Shown piece by piece: positions 26,960-35,227 of a stretch of 64,000 nucleotides of DNA. Below the pieces are notes generated by a model. The model did no database searches and was not told the origin of the DNA. It saw only the letters and a list, made by a program, of their open reading frames with translations. Numbering within the stretch: the first letter of the stretch is position 1; each line of letters opens with the position of its first letter. The stretch is from Lentibacter sp. XHP0401 (GTDB lineage Bacteria; Pseudomonadota; Alphaproteobacteria; Rhodobacterales; Rhodobacteraceae): the NCBI RefSeq assembly GCF_025751535.1, contig NZ_JAOWLC010000005.1:204088-268087 (forward strand), written 5' to 3'. Made by a program: the position numbers and the translations under genes.

Positions 26960-27751
26960 TCAGGTGTTGCGGATGAGCTTGCAGAGCGGCTCGAACATGC
27001 CTTCATTGGCGCAGATGATCTCACCTGACTCAAGAATGCTTGTCTCGGAGTCGATCGCCTCGGCAAAACCGCCCGCTTCGCGCACGATAAGCATACCAGC
27101 GGCCAAATCCCATTCGCTCAAACCGCGCTCCCAGAAACCATCGTAGCGGCCAGCGGCGACATAGGCCATGTCAAGCGAGGCCGCGCCCCAACGGCGCACA
27201 CCGGCACAGCCGGGCAGCACGCGGGCGAGATCTTTCAATGTAGCCGGCAAATCGCCGTTGCCCGAAAAAGGCAGGCCCGTTGCAAACACACATTCGTTCA
27301 TACGGCGGCGCCCAGAGACGCGCAGACGGCGGGCATGGTCCTGCCATGCACCGGAGCCTTTTTCAGAGTAAAACATCTCGTCTTTGGCAGGGTCATATAT
27401 GACCGCCGAAATCACCTCGCCCTTATGCTCCAGCGCGATAGAAACCGCCCAATGCGGCATGCCGTGCAAAAAGTTTGTTGTGCCGTCAAGCGGATCTACG
27501 ATCCAGCGGCGCGTCGGGTCCTGGCCCTCTTCCACACCGCCTTCTTCCGCGACCCAGCCATAGGTCGGTCGCGCGCCCATCAGTTCTTCCTTGATGATCG
27601 CCTCGGAGCGCAAATCAGCTTTGCTGACAAAATCGCCCGCACCCTTCATGGAAACCTGAAGTGCCTCGACCTCGCGAAAATCCTTCACAAGGCTGCGGCC
27701 CGCTTTACGGGCGGCTTTGATCATCACGTTAAGATTCGCGCTGCCTTGCAT
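26960..27751 (-). CDS. suhB: Inositol monophosphatase family protein (SuhB-like)
   Basis: A 263-residue magnesium-dependent phosphatase. VAEEGGVEEG, WIVDPLDGTTNFLHGMPHWA (metal-binding signature near residue 83) and GLSEWDLAAGMLIVREAGG (second signature) are all intact. SuhB-type enzymes dephosphorylate inositol phosphates and in some bacteria act with ribosomal antitermination. GAAGGAGC precedes the ATG. The gene faces the GFA gene tail-to-tail with a three-base gap. Confidence 0.9.
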   Translation of the reverse strand: MQGSANLNVMIKAARKAGRSLVKDFREVEALQVSMKGAGDFVSKADLRSEAIIKEELMGARPTYGWVAEEGGVEEGQDPTRRWIVDPLDGTTNFLHGMPHWAVSIALEHKGEVISAVIYDPAKDEMFYSEKGSGAWQDHARRLRVSGRRRMNECVFATGLPFSGNGDLPATLKDLARVLPGCAGVRRWGAASLDMAYVAAGRYDGFWERGLSEWDLAAGMLIVREAGGFAEAIDSETSILESGEIICANEGMFEPLCKLIRNT

Positions 27752-27816
27752 GGCTCAAGCTCCTTCGGGGTTCAAACCGCGGCTATACGCCTTGGCCGCG
27801 TTTGGTGCAACCCGCC

Positions 27817-28722
27817 TCAGCCTCTTTGCAGGCGAATGGGGATTTCCCGCGCCAGCTTGAGGAAATGCGCCATAAACGGAAGGCTCGTATCATCTTCGCG
27901 CACGGCGGCGTAAAGCCTTTTGGTCACGCCCTTTTCCGTGAGCGGGCGGGTGATGTAATCTGCCGAGCTTTTCACCTCTCGCAAGACCCAATCCGGCAAA
28001 ACAGAAACACCACGCCCCGCCGCAACCAGCATGAGGATCACGGCTGTCAGTTCAACTTGTCGCACAGCCAGCGGCTCGACTTTGGCTGGAGTTAACAACT
28101 CGGAGAAAATATCGAGCCGCGCGCGCTCCACGGGATAGGTGATCAGCGTTTCGCCTCTGAAATCCTCGGCCTCCACATAGGGCTTCTCCGCCAGCCTGTG
28201 TTTGGCAGAAGCCACAAAGACAGGCGCGTAATCAAACAGCGGTACAAATACAACGCCCGTCAGCTTTTCCGGATCCGAAGAGATCACCACATCAACCTCC
28301 TCGCGCATGAGCGCGGGCAGGGCCTCAAAAGCAAGGCCGGGGCGGATATCTACATCCACCTCGGGCCAAGGCGCACGGAACTGTTCCAGCACAGGAAAGA
28401 GCCACTCGAAACAAGCGTGACATTCAATGGCGATATGGAGCCGCCCTGCGCTGCCTTGGCGCAGGCCCATGAACTCGGCCTCAAGCGCGGCAATTTCGGG
28501 CAGAACTTTTTCGGCCACCCGCAGCAGGCGAAAGCCCGCAGAAGACAGCTTCATCGGCTTGCTACGGCGTACAAAAAGCTCGACCCCCGCCTGATCCTCG
28601 ATGCCCTTGATCTGATGGGACAACGCCGATTGCGTGATATTGAGGCGGTCGGCCGCACGCGCGAGTCCGCCTTCCTCATGAATCGCCTGGATGGTGCGTA
28701 AATGGCGGAACTCGATATGCAT
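27817..28722 (-). CDS. metR: MetR-type LysR family regulator
   Basis: A 301-residue LysR regulator: N-terminal helix-turn-helix in EFRHLRTIQAIHEEGGLARA then ADRLNITQSALSHQI, and an effector domain including IECHACFEWLFPVLEQFRAP, which matches MetR proteins that use homocysteine as co-factor. It is divergent from metF, the expected target. The open frame continues antisense through metF, but ATG 28722 is the true family start. A TGAG-N5-CTCA palindrome lies in the shared promoter. Confidence 0.9.
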   Translation of the reverse strand: MHIEFRHLRTIQAIHEEGGLARAADRLNITQSALSHQIKGIEDQAGVELFVRRSKPMKLSSAGFRLLRVAEKVLPEIAALEAEFMGLRQGSAGRLHIAIECHACFEWLFPVLEQFRAPWPEVDVDIRPGLAFEALPALMREEVDVVISSDPEKLTGVVFVPLFDYAPVFVASAKHRLAEKPYVEAEDFRGETLITYPVERARLDIFSELLTPAKVEPLAVRQVELTAVILMLVAAGRGVSVLPDWVLREVKSSADYITRPLTEKGVTKRLYAAVREDDTSLPFMAHFLKLAREIPIRLQRG

Positions 28723-28756
28723 ATGTGAACACACCTCATAATCAGAATGAAAGTTA

Positions 28757-28769
28757 TGAGTTTTTCTCA
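28757..28769. promoter_or_regulatory. Candidate MetR operator
   Basis: TGAG-TTTTT-CTCA is a perfect interrupted palindrome between the divergent metR and metF starts, 50 bases before metF. The MetR consensus is TGAA-N5-TTCA; one base of each half differs, symmetrically. Confidence 0.6.
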
Positions 28770-28818
28770 CATCCACACCTCTGCTACAAGGTTCCAACCG
28801 CCATGAAAGGCTAGATTT

Positions 28819-29694
28819 ATGACACGCTCTAAAGCACCTGAAGTTTCCTTCGAGTTCTTCCCGCCCAAAAACCTTGAAGCGGCCTTCAAGCTGCATGAGG
28901 CCGTGCAATCCCTTGCACCGCTCGCGCCCAAGTTTGTCTCGGTCACCTACGGTGCAGGCGGCACAACCCGCGCACTCACGCGCGAAGCGGCTGAAACACT
29001 GCACAAAACGGCTGGCCTGCGCGTGGCAGCCCACCTTACCTGTGTTGATGCGACCCGTAGCGAAACGCTGGAAATTGTCCGTGGCTACGCCAAAGCAGGT
29101 ATCAAAGACATTGTCGCCCTGCGCGGCGATGCGCCCAAAGGCGCAGGCGGCTTCAAAGCGCACCCTGAAGGATTTGCCGATTCTGTTGAGCTTATCAAAG
29201 CGCTCAAAGCGGAAGGCGGCTTCAACATCCGTGTGGGCGCTTACCCTGAGCCACACCCCGATGCAGCCTATGCGGGAGCGGACATCGACCACCTCAAACG
29301 CAAGTTCGAAGCAGGCGCCGACGAAGCCATCACCCAGTTTTTCTTCACACCAGAGCCTTTCCTGCGCTTCCGTGATGCCTGCGCCAAAGCTGGCATCGAC
29401 GGAATGATCACACCCGGTATCATGCCGATTGAAAACTGGAATGGCGCCAAGCGCTTTGCCCAGAGCTGCGGCGCGTCTGTGCCTTCCGAGCTCGACGATG
29501 CTTTTGCCAAAGCCGCACGCGACGGGCGCGAAGATCTGCTCGCCACGGCCCAAGCCACAGAACTTTGCGATACTCTGATGGGCGAAGGCGTCGAGCGCTT
29601 CCACTTCTACACGCTCAACCGCCCCTCGCTCACCCGCGATATCTGCATGGCGCTCGGCGTCGAGCCCCGCGCAGCCCTGCGCAACGTGGCGTAA
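28819..29694 (+). CDS. metF: Methylenetetrahydrofolate reductase
   Basis: A 291-residue FAD enzyme that reduces 5,10-methylene-THF to 5-methyl-THF for methionine synthesis. VSFEFFPPKN near the N-terminus, VTYGAGGTTR, VAAHLTCVDATRSE, DIVALRGDAPKG and GADEAITQFFFTPEPFLRF are all diagnostic. It is divergent from metR. The methionine synthase is not in this window. Confidence 0.95.
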   Translation: MTRSKAPEVSFEFFPPKNLEAAFKLHEAVQSLAPLAPKFVSVTYGAGGTTRALTREAAETLHKTAGLRVAAHLTCVDATRSETLEIVRGYAKAGIKDIVALRGDAPKGAGGFKAHPEGFADSVELIKALKAEGGFNIRVGAYPEPHPDAAYAGADIDHLKRKFEAGADEAITQFFFTPEPFLRFRDACAKAGIDGMITPGIMPIENWNGAKRFAQSCGASVPSELDDAFAKAARDGREDLLATAQATELCDTLMGEGVERFHFYTLNRPSLTRDICMALGVEPRAALRNVA

Positions 29695-29751
29695 AGATTG
29701 CGAATGGCTCATGGCCGCTCTAGCGTTTGAGAGATCAGACACGGAGCCCCC

Positions 29752-30243
29752 ATGAGCCAGCAACGCACCATAGCCCAAAGCCCTGAAGACCTCCCCGATC
29801 TGGAAGCCACACTCTCCCGCTCGGGGCTTGAATTTATGCAAGACGTGCGCGACGGCAAGCTTGCCGGACCGCCCATCGGGGCGCTTATGGGCTTTTGGCC
29901 GACACTTGTGGAAAAGGGCAAAACCGTCTTCACAGGTTCACCCGAATTTTCAGCAACAAACCCGATGGGCACGGTTCATGGTGGCTGGTACGGGACAATC
30001 CTTGACAGTTGCATGGCCTGCGCTGTGATGACACTTGTTCCCAAAGGCTCGGTCTATACCACGCTGGAATTCAAGGTGAACATCTTGCGACCCATTCCGC
30101 TGGGCACAGAGGTGGAAGCCATCGGAGTGTGCCAGCACGCAGGCCGCTCGACAGGCATTGCCAATGGCGAGATCAGGGGCGTTGAAGATGGCAAGCTCTA
30201 TGCCACGGGTTCGACCACCTGCATCATTATGAAAATGAAGTAG
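29752..30243 (+). CDS. PaaI-family hotdog thioesterase
   Basis: A 163-residue single hotdog-fold protein. NPMGTVHGGWYGTILDSCMA is the HGG active-site helix region and TTLEFKVNILRPIPLGTEV the following strand pair, as in PaaI/YbgC-like acyl-CoA thioesterases. The substrate is unknown. It follows metF by 57 bases on the same strand, but a functional link is not obvious. Confidence 0.85.
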   Translation: MSQQRTIAQSPEDLPDLEATLSRSGLEFMQDVRDGKLAGPPIGALMGFWPTLVEKGKTVFTGSPEFSATNPMGTVHGGWYGTILDSCMACAVMTLVPKGSVYTTLEFKVNILRPIPLGTEVEAIGVCQHAGRSTGIANGEIRGVEDGKLYATGSTTCIIMKMK

Positions 30244-30371
30244 AGGAATTGCGCCGCGCTTCGCGCGTCGGCCCCAGACCTAAGCAGTTCGCGAAGCGAA
30301 CGCGAAACCGACAGAGCGCACTTGCTGCGCGGAGTCGGCCCAGGATATTTGCGGCAAGAAAAAGAGGGAGT
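30244..30371. repeat. Intergenic repeat copy B, hairpin-rich
   Basis: The gap holds several inverted repeats (GCGCTTCGCGC, GTTCGCGAAGCGAAC and a GCGCACTTGCTGCGC-like arm), then GGATATTTGCGGCAAGAAAAAG, resembling the core of copies at 25720, 39845 and 43811. It separates convergent genes and probably acts as a bidirectional terminator. Confidence 0.5.
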
Positions 30372-31556
30372 TTAGTCGAGCAACGCGCCGTGGATAAGCG
30401 CCTTCAGTTCGGCACGGTTGGTGTAGCTTGAAGAAGGGATAAGCTGGGTAAAGTAGACCACGCTCATTTGCTCGACAGGGTCTGTCCAGAAGTAAGTGCT
30501 GGCCAAGCCGCCCCACCCGAAATCGCCTACAGAGCCGGGAACGCGCACACGCGCAGGGTCAAGCACAACGGCGCCGCCGAGGCCAAAGCCCATGCCGGTC
30601 ATCGGCATTTCGGCAAAGCTGGCCGCCCCCATCGAGGCAATATCGCCTGCAAGGTGGTTGCTCGCCATGAAGCGCAGTGTGCGCGGGCTAAGCAGGCGCA
30701 CGTCACCAAGCGCACCACCAAGGCGGATCATCTCGCCAAAGCGCATATAATCATCCAGCGTGCTCACAAGCCCTCCACCGCCCGAATGCATACTCACACG
30801 GCCCTCGGCAAAGCGACTGCTTGCATCCGCACAGTCAAAAAGCGCGAGCAGATCGTTTTCCTTCTTTTGATAACAGTCGGCAAAGCGCGCAAGTTTGGAC
30901 GCAGGGACATCAAAGCCCGTGTCCTGCATCTCAAGCGGGTCAAATATCTCGCGCTGCATTGCTTCGGCCAGCGGCTCCCCCATGATCACCTCGATCACGC
31001 GACCGATCACATCAATCCCGACAGAATACTCCCACGCGGCCCCCGGCTGGAAGCAGAGCGGCAGTTCCGCGAGCACCTTGCACCACGCTTCAAGCGTGCT
31101 GAATTGCAAGCCAAGCTCCGAAAACGCCTTCGCATACGCTTGCGGTACGATGCCTTCATTGAAACCATAGGTCATACCACTGGTGTGGGTGAGAAGTTCA
31201 TGCAGGGTTGGCGCGCGGGCAGGCTCTGTCTGATCAAGGCTTCCCGCTCCGTGGCGCAGCGCCCGCATCTGGCCGAACTCGGGTAAATATTGCGAGACAG
31301 GCGCATCAAGCACTACTTGCCCGCGCTCGACAAGCATCATGAAAAGCGTTGTTGTGACCAGTTTGGTCATCGAATAAATTCGCACGATGGTGTCACGCTT
31401 ATAAGCTTGTTCGCGCGCCAGCGAGGCCAAGCCATCGGCGGCAAAAAACGCCTCTTCACCGTGGCGATAGACCAGCAAAGAGGAACCCGAATAGCGCCCC
31501 GCCTCACGATAGCCGCGCATCCAGTTTTCGATCCGCTCAAGCCGTGCTTTGTCCAT
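30372..31556 (-). CDS. Beta-lactamase-related serine hydrolase (class C fold)
   Basis: A 394-residue protein of the beta-lactamase/esterase (EstB-like) family. The SxxK nucleophile is in RIYSMTKLVTTTLFM, the second motif tyrosine in WEYSVGIDVIG, and GMGFGLGGAVVLDP lies toward the C-terminus. No signal peptide is visible, so it is likely a cytoplasmic esterase or peptidase rather than a resistance enzyme. ATG 31556 follows GGGAGGTGG, preferred over upstream ATG 31571. Confidence 0.85.
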   Translation of the reverse strand: MDKARLERIENWMRGYREAGRYSGSSLLVYRHGEEAFFAADGLASLAREQAYKRDTIVRIYSMTKLVTTTLFMMLVERGQVVLDAPVSQYLPEFGQMRALRHGAGSLDQTEPARAPTLHELLTHTSGMTYGFNEGIVPQAYAKAFSELGLQFSTLEAWCKVLAELPLCFQPGAAWEYSVGIDVIGRVIEVIMGEPLAEAMQREIFDPLEMQDTGFDVPASKLARFADCYQKKENDLLALFDCADASSRFAEGRVSMHSGGGGLVSTLDDYMRFGEMIRLGGALGDVRLLSPRTLRFMASNHLAGDIASMGAASFAEMPMTGMGFGLGGAVVLDPARVRVPGSVGDFGWGGLASTYFWTDPVEQMSVVYFTQLIPSSSYTNRAELKALIHGALLD

Positions 31557-31674
31557 CCGGCCACCTCCCATTTTGCTGCACCATACTGCTTGTGCTGCGC
31601 GACCTGTGCAAGTCACCCCTTGCCACGCTCGGCAATTTGCGAAACTTTAGGGCAGATTGCCCGAAAGGCTCGCC

Positions 31675-32070
31675 ATGCAAACCCCAATAGAACCCCCCGT
31701 TGCCCCCGATAAAGTTACTGGTGTGAAACACATCTTCGCCGCCACGCGCTACTCTGCGGCAGGCTTCCTCCGGCTTTGGGGCGAGACGGCCTTTCGCCAC
31801 GAACTTCTAGCCGCTTCGGGCTTGCTGATTGTGCTTGGTGTGATCGGAGCGCCTGCCTTGGCGATCCTGAGTGTGGCAATCCTCTCGCTTGTCACTTTGG
31901 CTGTCGAGGCGCTCAATACCGCCGTCGAAGAGCTGGTGGATCACGTCTCGCCCGAGTGGTCTCTGCCCGCCAAGCACGCAAAAGACATGGGCTCCTTCGC
32001 AGTCATGGCGCTTCTGTTTGCAACAGGGCTCGCCTTCGCGGCAGGAGTTTGGGCGGCGCTCAGCATATAA
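31675..32070 (+). CDS. dgkA: Diacylglycerol kinase (DgkA)
   Basis: A 131-residue integral membrane kinase with three helices that recycles diacylglycerol to phosphatidic acid. The family signature appears as EALNTAVEELVDHV followed by AKHAKDMGSFAV. RHELLAASGLL matches the amphipathic N-terminal part. ATG 31675 was chosen over TTG 31657 because it has GAAAGG upstream. It is divergent from the serine hydrolase. Confidence 0.9.
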   Translation: MQTPIEPPVAPDKVTGVKHIFAATRYSAAGFLRLWGETAFRHELLAASGLLIVLGVIGAPALAILSVAILSLVTLAVEALNTAVEELVDHVSPEWSLPAKHAKDMGSFAVMALLFATGLAFAAGVWAALSI

Positions 32071-32092
32071 TTAGTGCGCCATCCCAAGCTAT

Positions 32093-32108
32093 CCACAACT
32101 TATTGTGG
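32093..32108. promoter_or_regulatory. Inverted repeat in the dgkA-ybjN gap
   Basis: CCACAA-CTTA-TTGTGG is a perfect palindrome just after dgkA. The left arm sits in CTATCCACAAC, one base off a DnaA box. No U run follows, so it is more like a protein site than a terminator. Function unknown. Confidence 0.4.
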
Positions 32109-32255
32109 TTATCCCCAACAATTAGCTTTACAGGCCTTCCACCACACGCTTACCATATTTGGTAGGACAAGGGGGCTAAACCCCATCCTGTCGAGCAAAT
32201 CAAGGCGCCTGCGCTGCCAAAAGCAAGCGCCCTGAGTAAAAAACGAGGTGGCGAA

Positions 32256-32756
32256 ATGGCTCTTTCAGAACAATATCTGGACGATGAAATTCATCCCATC
32301 GACATTGTGGAGAGCCTCGCCTCGCACAATGACTGGGAGTTTGACCGCACTGCCGACAACCAGATTTCCATGTCGGTAGAAGGCCAGTGGCGCACATACG
32401 GCGTGACGCTCGCATGGTCGGATTACGACGAAACCCTGCGTATGATCTGCACCTTCGAAATGGAACCCCCAGAAGAGCGCCTGCCTGATCTTTACGCCTC
32501 GCTCAACGAGGTGAATGACCAGTGCTGGACAGGGGCGTTTTCATACTGGGCCGAACAAAAGATGATGGTCTACAAATACGGTCTTCTGCTGACAGGCGGG
32601 CAAATGGCCTCGTCCGGACAGATCGACACCCTGATCTCGTCAGCCGTTCACTCGGCCGAGCGCTATTACCCTGCGTTCCAGCTAGTGGTTTGGGGCAACC
32701 GCACCCCGCGCGAAGCCATGCAAGTTGCCATCGCCGAGGCCTATGGCCACGCGTAA
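32256..32756 (+). CDS. YbjN domain-containing protein
   Basis: A 166-residue cytoplasmic protein. IDIVESLASHNDWEFDRTAD, then GVTLAWSDYDETLRMICTFE and VHSAERYYPAFQLVVWG, match the alphaproteobacterial YbjN family, whose fold resembles type III secretion chaperones; its function is poorly defined. GAGGTGG precedes the ATG. It lies upstream of a small membrane protein gene and proC, an arrangement I recall from other Rhodobacteraceae. Confidence 0.8.
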   Translation: MALSEQYLDDEIHPIDIVESLASHNDWEFDRTADNQISMSVEGQWRTYGVTLAWSDYDETLRMICTFEMEPPEERLPDLYASLNEVNDQCWTGAFSYWAEQKMMVYKYGLLLTGGQMASSGQIDTLISSAVHSAERYYPAFQLVVWGNRTPREAMQVAIAEAYGHA

Positions 32757-32765
32757 GCTCACAAA

Positions 32766-32981
32766 ATGACCCCATTGCGCATCATCGCTTTGGCGTTCAA
32801 TATCGCCATGATCCTGTGGTTTTTTTACGAGACAATGGTTGTCGCCGGCAGGTTCGGCCCCGCGCCCGGCCACTTCCCTATGGGTAAAAACTTCGTGCTG
32901 ATGCTCATCTCGGTTTTCTGGCTTGCAGGCAACGCTTTCTGGGGGCTGATCGAGCTGATCATATTCCTGCGTCGCCGTTAA
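32766..32981 (+). CDS. Small two-helix membrane protein
   Basis: A 71-residue protein with two hydrophobic helices (IIALAFNIAMILWFFYETMV and FVLMLISVFWLAGNAFWGLI) and a basic C-terminus RRR. I do not recognise a family. It starts nine bases after the ybjN-like gene and lies 80 bases before proC, so it is probably co-transcribed with ybjN. Confidence 0.65.
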   Translation: MTPLRIIALAFNIAMILWFFYETMVVAGRFGPAPGHFPMGKNFVLMLISVFWLAGNAFWGLIELIIFLRRR

Positions 32982-33061
32982 AAGCACTTAAAAACAACTA
33001 AAACACTTGCACCTGCGCCTTGCTGGCTTACTCATACCGGAAAAGCCTGAAGGAAACCGCC

Positions 33062-33880
33062 ATGACCTACGATGACATCGCAAACAAAGGCCTCGTCCTG
33101 CTGGGCTGTGGCAAAATGGGCTCCGCCATGCTGGAAGGCTGGATCAAAGGCGGGCTGCCCGCCACCTCTGTCAATGTGATTGATCCCAAGCCCTCCGACT
33201 GGCTGCAAGGCACGGGCGTTCACATCAACAGCAAGCTGCCCGAAGCGCCCGCCATAGTGCTTGTCGCGGTCAAGCCGCAGATGATGGGCGCAGCTCTGCC
33301 CACGCTTCAGGCCATGGGCGGCGGGCCCACGCTCTTCATTTCGGTTGCCGCCGGCACACCTATCAAACATTTCGAAGCAGTGCTTGGCTCGGATACCCCG
33401 ATCATTCGCGCCATGCCCAACACCCCCGCCGCCGTGGCCCAAGGCATCACTGCCATTGTCGGCAACAAACGCAGCACCACAGCACATCTCGATGCAGCCG
33501 AAGCCCTGCTTGAAGCCATCGGCGCTGTCGTGCGGCTCAAATCCGAAAGCCAGATTGATGCGGTCACAGGCGTTTCGGGCTCCGGCCCCGCCTATGTCTT
33601 CCACCTCATCGAATGTCTCGCCGCCGCGGGCGAGGGTCAGGGCCTCGGGCCCGAGCTGGCCATGCAACTGGCCAAAGCCACCGTGGCAGGCGCAGGTGCT
33701 CTCGCCATGCAGGCCGAAGAGACGCCCAGCCAACTGCGCGTCAACGTGACAAGCCCCAACGGAACAACCCAAGCTGGCCTTGATGTGCTCATGGACAGCG
33801 AAAAAGGCTTGCCCCCGCTCATCCGCCACACTGTCGCGGCAGCGACCCACCGCTCAAAGGAACTTGCCCGGGATGCCTGA
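33062..33880 (+). CDS. proC: Pyrroline-5-carboxylate reductase
   Basis: A 272-residue NAD(P)H enzyme that makes proline from pyrroline-5-carboxylate. It shows the Rossmann motif VLLGCGKMGSAMLEGW, then VAVKPQMM, RAMPNTPAAVAQG and the ProC signature VSGSGPAYVFHLIE. ATG 33062 follows GAAGGAAA. The stop overlaps the csaA start by eight bases. Confidence 0.95.
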   Translation: MTYDDIANKGLVLLGCGKMGSAMLEGWIKGGLPATSVNVIDPKPSDWLQGTGVHINSKLPEAPAIVLVAVKPQMMGAALPTLQAMGGGPTLFISVAAGTPIKHFEAVLGSDTPIIRAMPNTPAAVAQGITAIVGNKRSTTAHLDAAEALLEAIGAVVRLKSESQIDAVTGVSGSGPAYVFHLIECLAAAGEGQGLGPELAMQLAKATVAGAGALAMQAEETPSQLRVNVTSPNGTTQAGLDVLMDSEKGLPPLIRHTVAAATHRSKELARDA

Positions 33881-34211
33881 CATTAGCTTTGACGACTTCC
33901 TAAAAGTCGATATCCGCGTCGGCACTGTAGTTGAGGCCGCCCCCTACCCCGAGGCGCGCAAGCCCGCGATAAAGCTGATTGTCGATTTCGGCGAGGAGAT
34001 CGGCCGGAAAAAATCTTCCGCCCAGATAACCGATCACTACACACCCGAAGCACTCATCGGCAAACAAGTCATCGCCGTGGTCAATTTTCCGCCGAGACAG
34101 ATCGGCAAATTCATGTCCGAGGTGCTTGTGCTGGGGCTCCATGATAGCGATGGAGGCGTGGTGCTTTTGCGCCCGGATACCCCCGTGCAAAACGGCGAAA
34201 GAATGAGCTGA
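33873..34211 (+). CDS. csaA: CsaA-type tRNA-binding domain protein
   Basis: A 112-residue OB-fold protein. FLKVDIRVGTVVEAAPYPEA is the tRNA-binding domain signature, and KKSSAQITDHYTPEAL and VVNFPPRQIGKFMSEVLVLG follow as in CsaA. CsaA homologues bind tRNA and have chaperone-like activity. It overlaps proC by eight bases and precedes a 2-hydroxyacid dehydrogenase gene by three bases, so the three form one operon. Confidence 0.9.
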   Translation: MPDISFDDFLKVDIRVGTVVEAAPYPEARKPAIKLIVDFGEEIGRKKSSAQITDHYTPEALIGKQVIAVVNFPPRQIGKFMSEVLVLGLHDSDGGVVLLRPDTPVQNGERMS

Positions 34212-34214
34212 ACG

Positions 34215-35168
34215 ATGAAGAAAATCCTGATCTCCCGCGCCATGACCGAAGCTGTCATGGAGCGCGCAAACGCCACCTATGACGTGACTCTGCGCGAAAG
34301 CACCGCCCCGATGAAGCCCGCAGAAATGCGCTCGTCGCTCGTGCTGTATGACGGGATGATCCCAACTCTGGGCGATATGTTCTCTGCCGACATCTTTGCC
34401 GAGTTTGGCAGACCAAAGTGCAAGATCCTCGCCAACTTCGGGGTTGGCTATAACCACATTGATGTCGCCGCCGCGCGCGACCATGGCATCACCGTCACCA
34501 ACACACCCGGCGCCGTCACCGATGCCACCGCCGATATCGGCATGACCCTTCTGCTCATGTCGGCCCGCCGCGCGGGCGAAGGCGACCGTCTCGTGCGCAC
34601 TGGCAAATGGACAGGCTGGACGCCCACCCAGATGCTTGGCAGCCATGTCACAGGCAAAACCGTCGGCATCATCGGCATGGGCCGCATCGGCCAAGCCATC
34701 GCCCGGCGCTGTCACTTCGGCTTTGGCATGAAAGTCCTGTTCGTAAACCGCTCGCCCAAAGAGGTTGATTTTCCCGCCACACAGGTTGAAAGCCTTGAAG
34801 CCCTCGCCGCCGAGGCCGACTATCTCGTCGCCGCCACCCCGGGCGGAGCGGATACAACCCACCTCATCGGCGAAGCCGCCTTTGCCGCCATGAAGCCCAC
34901 GGCGCATTTCATCAACATCTCGCGCGGCGAAGTCGTCGATGAAGCTGCTCTCGTCACCGCGCTGCAAAACCGCAGTATCGCGGGTGCCGGCCTTGATGTC
35001 TACGAGAACGAACCCACCGTGCCGGACACGCTCAAAGCACTGGAAAATGTAACGCTCCTGCCCCACCTCGGCACCGCAACCGAAGAGGTACGCACTGCAA
35101 TGGGCATGATGAGCCTTGATAACCTCGACGCATTCTTTGCAGGCGAAACCCCTCCTAATGCGCTCTAA
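34215..35168 (+). CDS. D-2-hydroxyacid dehydrogenase (glyoxylate/hydroxypyruvate reductase-like)
   Basis: A 317-residue NAD(P)-dependent D-isomer-specific 2-hydroxyacid dehydrogenase. NFGVGYNHIDV, the nucleotide motif GIIGMGRIGQAIARR, the catalytic arginine in FINISRGEVVDEAAL, glutamate in DVYENEP and histidine in LLPHLGTATEE are all intact. It resembles glyoxylate reductases (GyaR). Placement after csaA, three bases away, implies co-transcription; no pathway link is obvious. Confidence 0.88.
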   Translation: MKKILISRAMTEAVMERANATYDVTLRESTAPMKPAEMRSSLVLYDGMIPTLGDMFSADIFAEFGRPKCKILANFGVGYNHIDVAAARDHGITVTNTPGAVTDATADIGMTLLLMSARRAGEGDRLVRTGKWTGWTPTQMLGSHVTGKTVGIIGMGRIGQAIARRCHFGFGMKVLFVNRSPKEVDFPATQVESLEALAAEADYLVAATPGGADTTHLIGEAAFAAMKPTAHFINISRGEVVDEAALVTALQNRSIAGAGLDVYENEPTVPDTLKALENVTLLPHLGTATEEVRTAMGMMSLDNLDAFFAGETPPNAL

Positions 35169-35227
35169 AGCTTGACGTTGGTGCATCGCTTGGGTGATCA
35201 AGGTAAAACCCGATAGAAAGAGACCCG

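Noticed and set aside
28723..29841. Leftward open frame continuing upstream of metR for about 370 codons
   Set aside because: It is antisense to metF and the thioesterase gene, the MetR family start is at 28722, and the extension has no family features.
32080..32130. Possible replication origin from DnaA-box-like TATCCACAA next to TTATCCCCA
   Set aside because: Only one near-consensus box, no AT-rich unwinding region and no origin-linked genes; a chance or regulatory palindrome is more likely.
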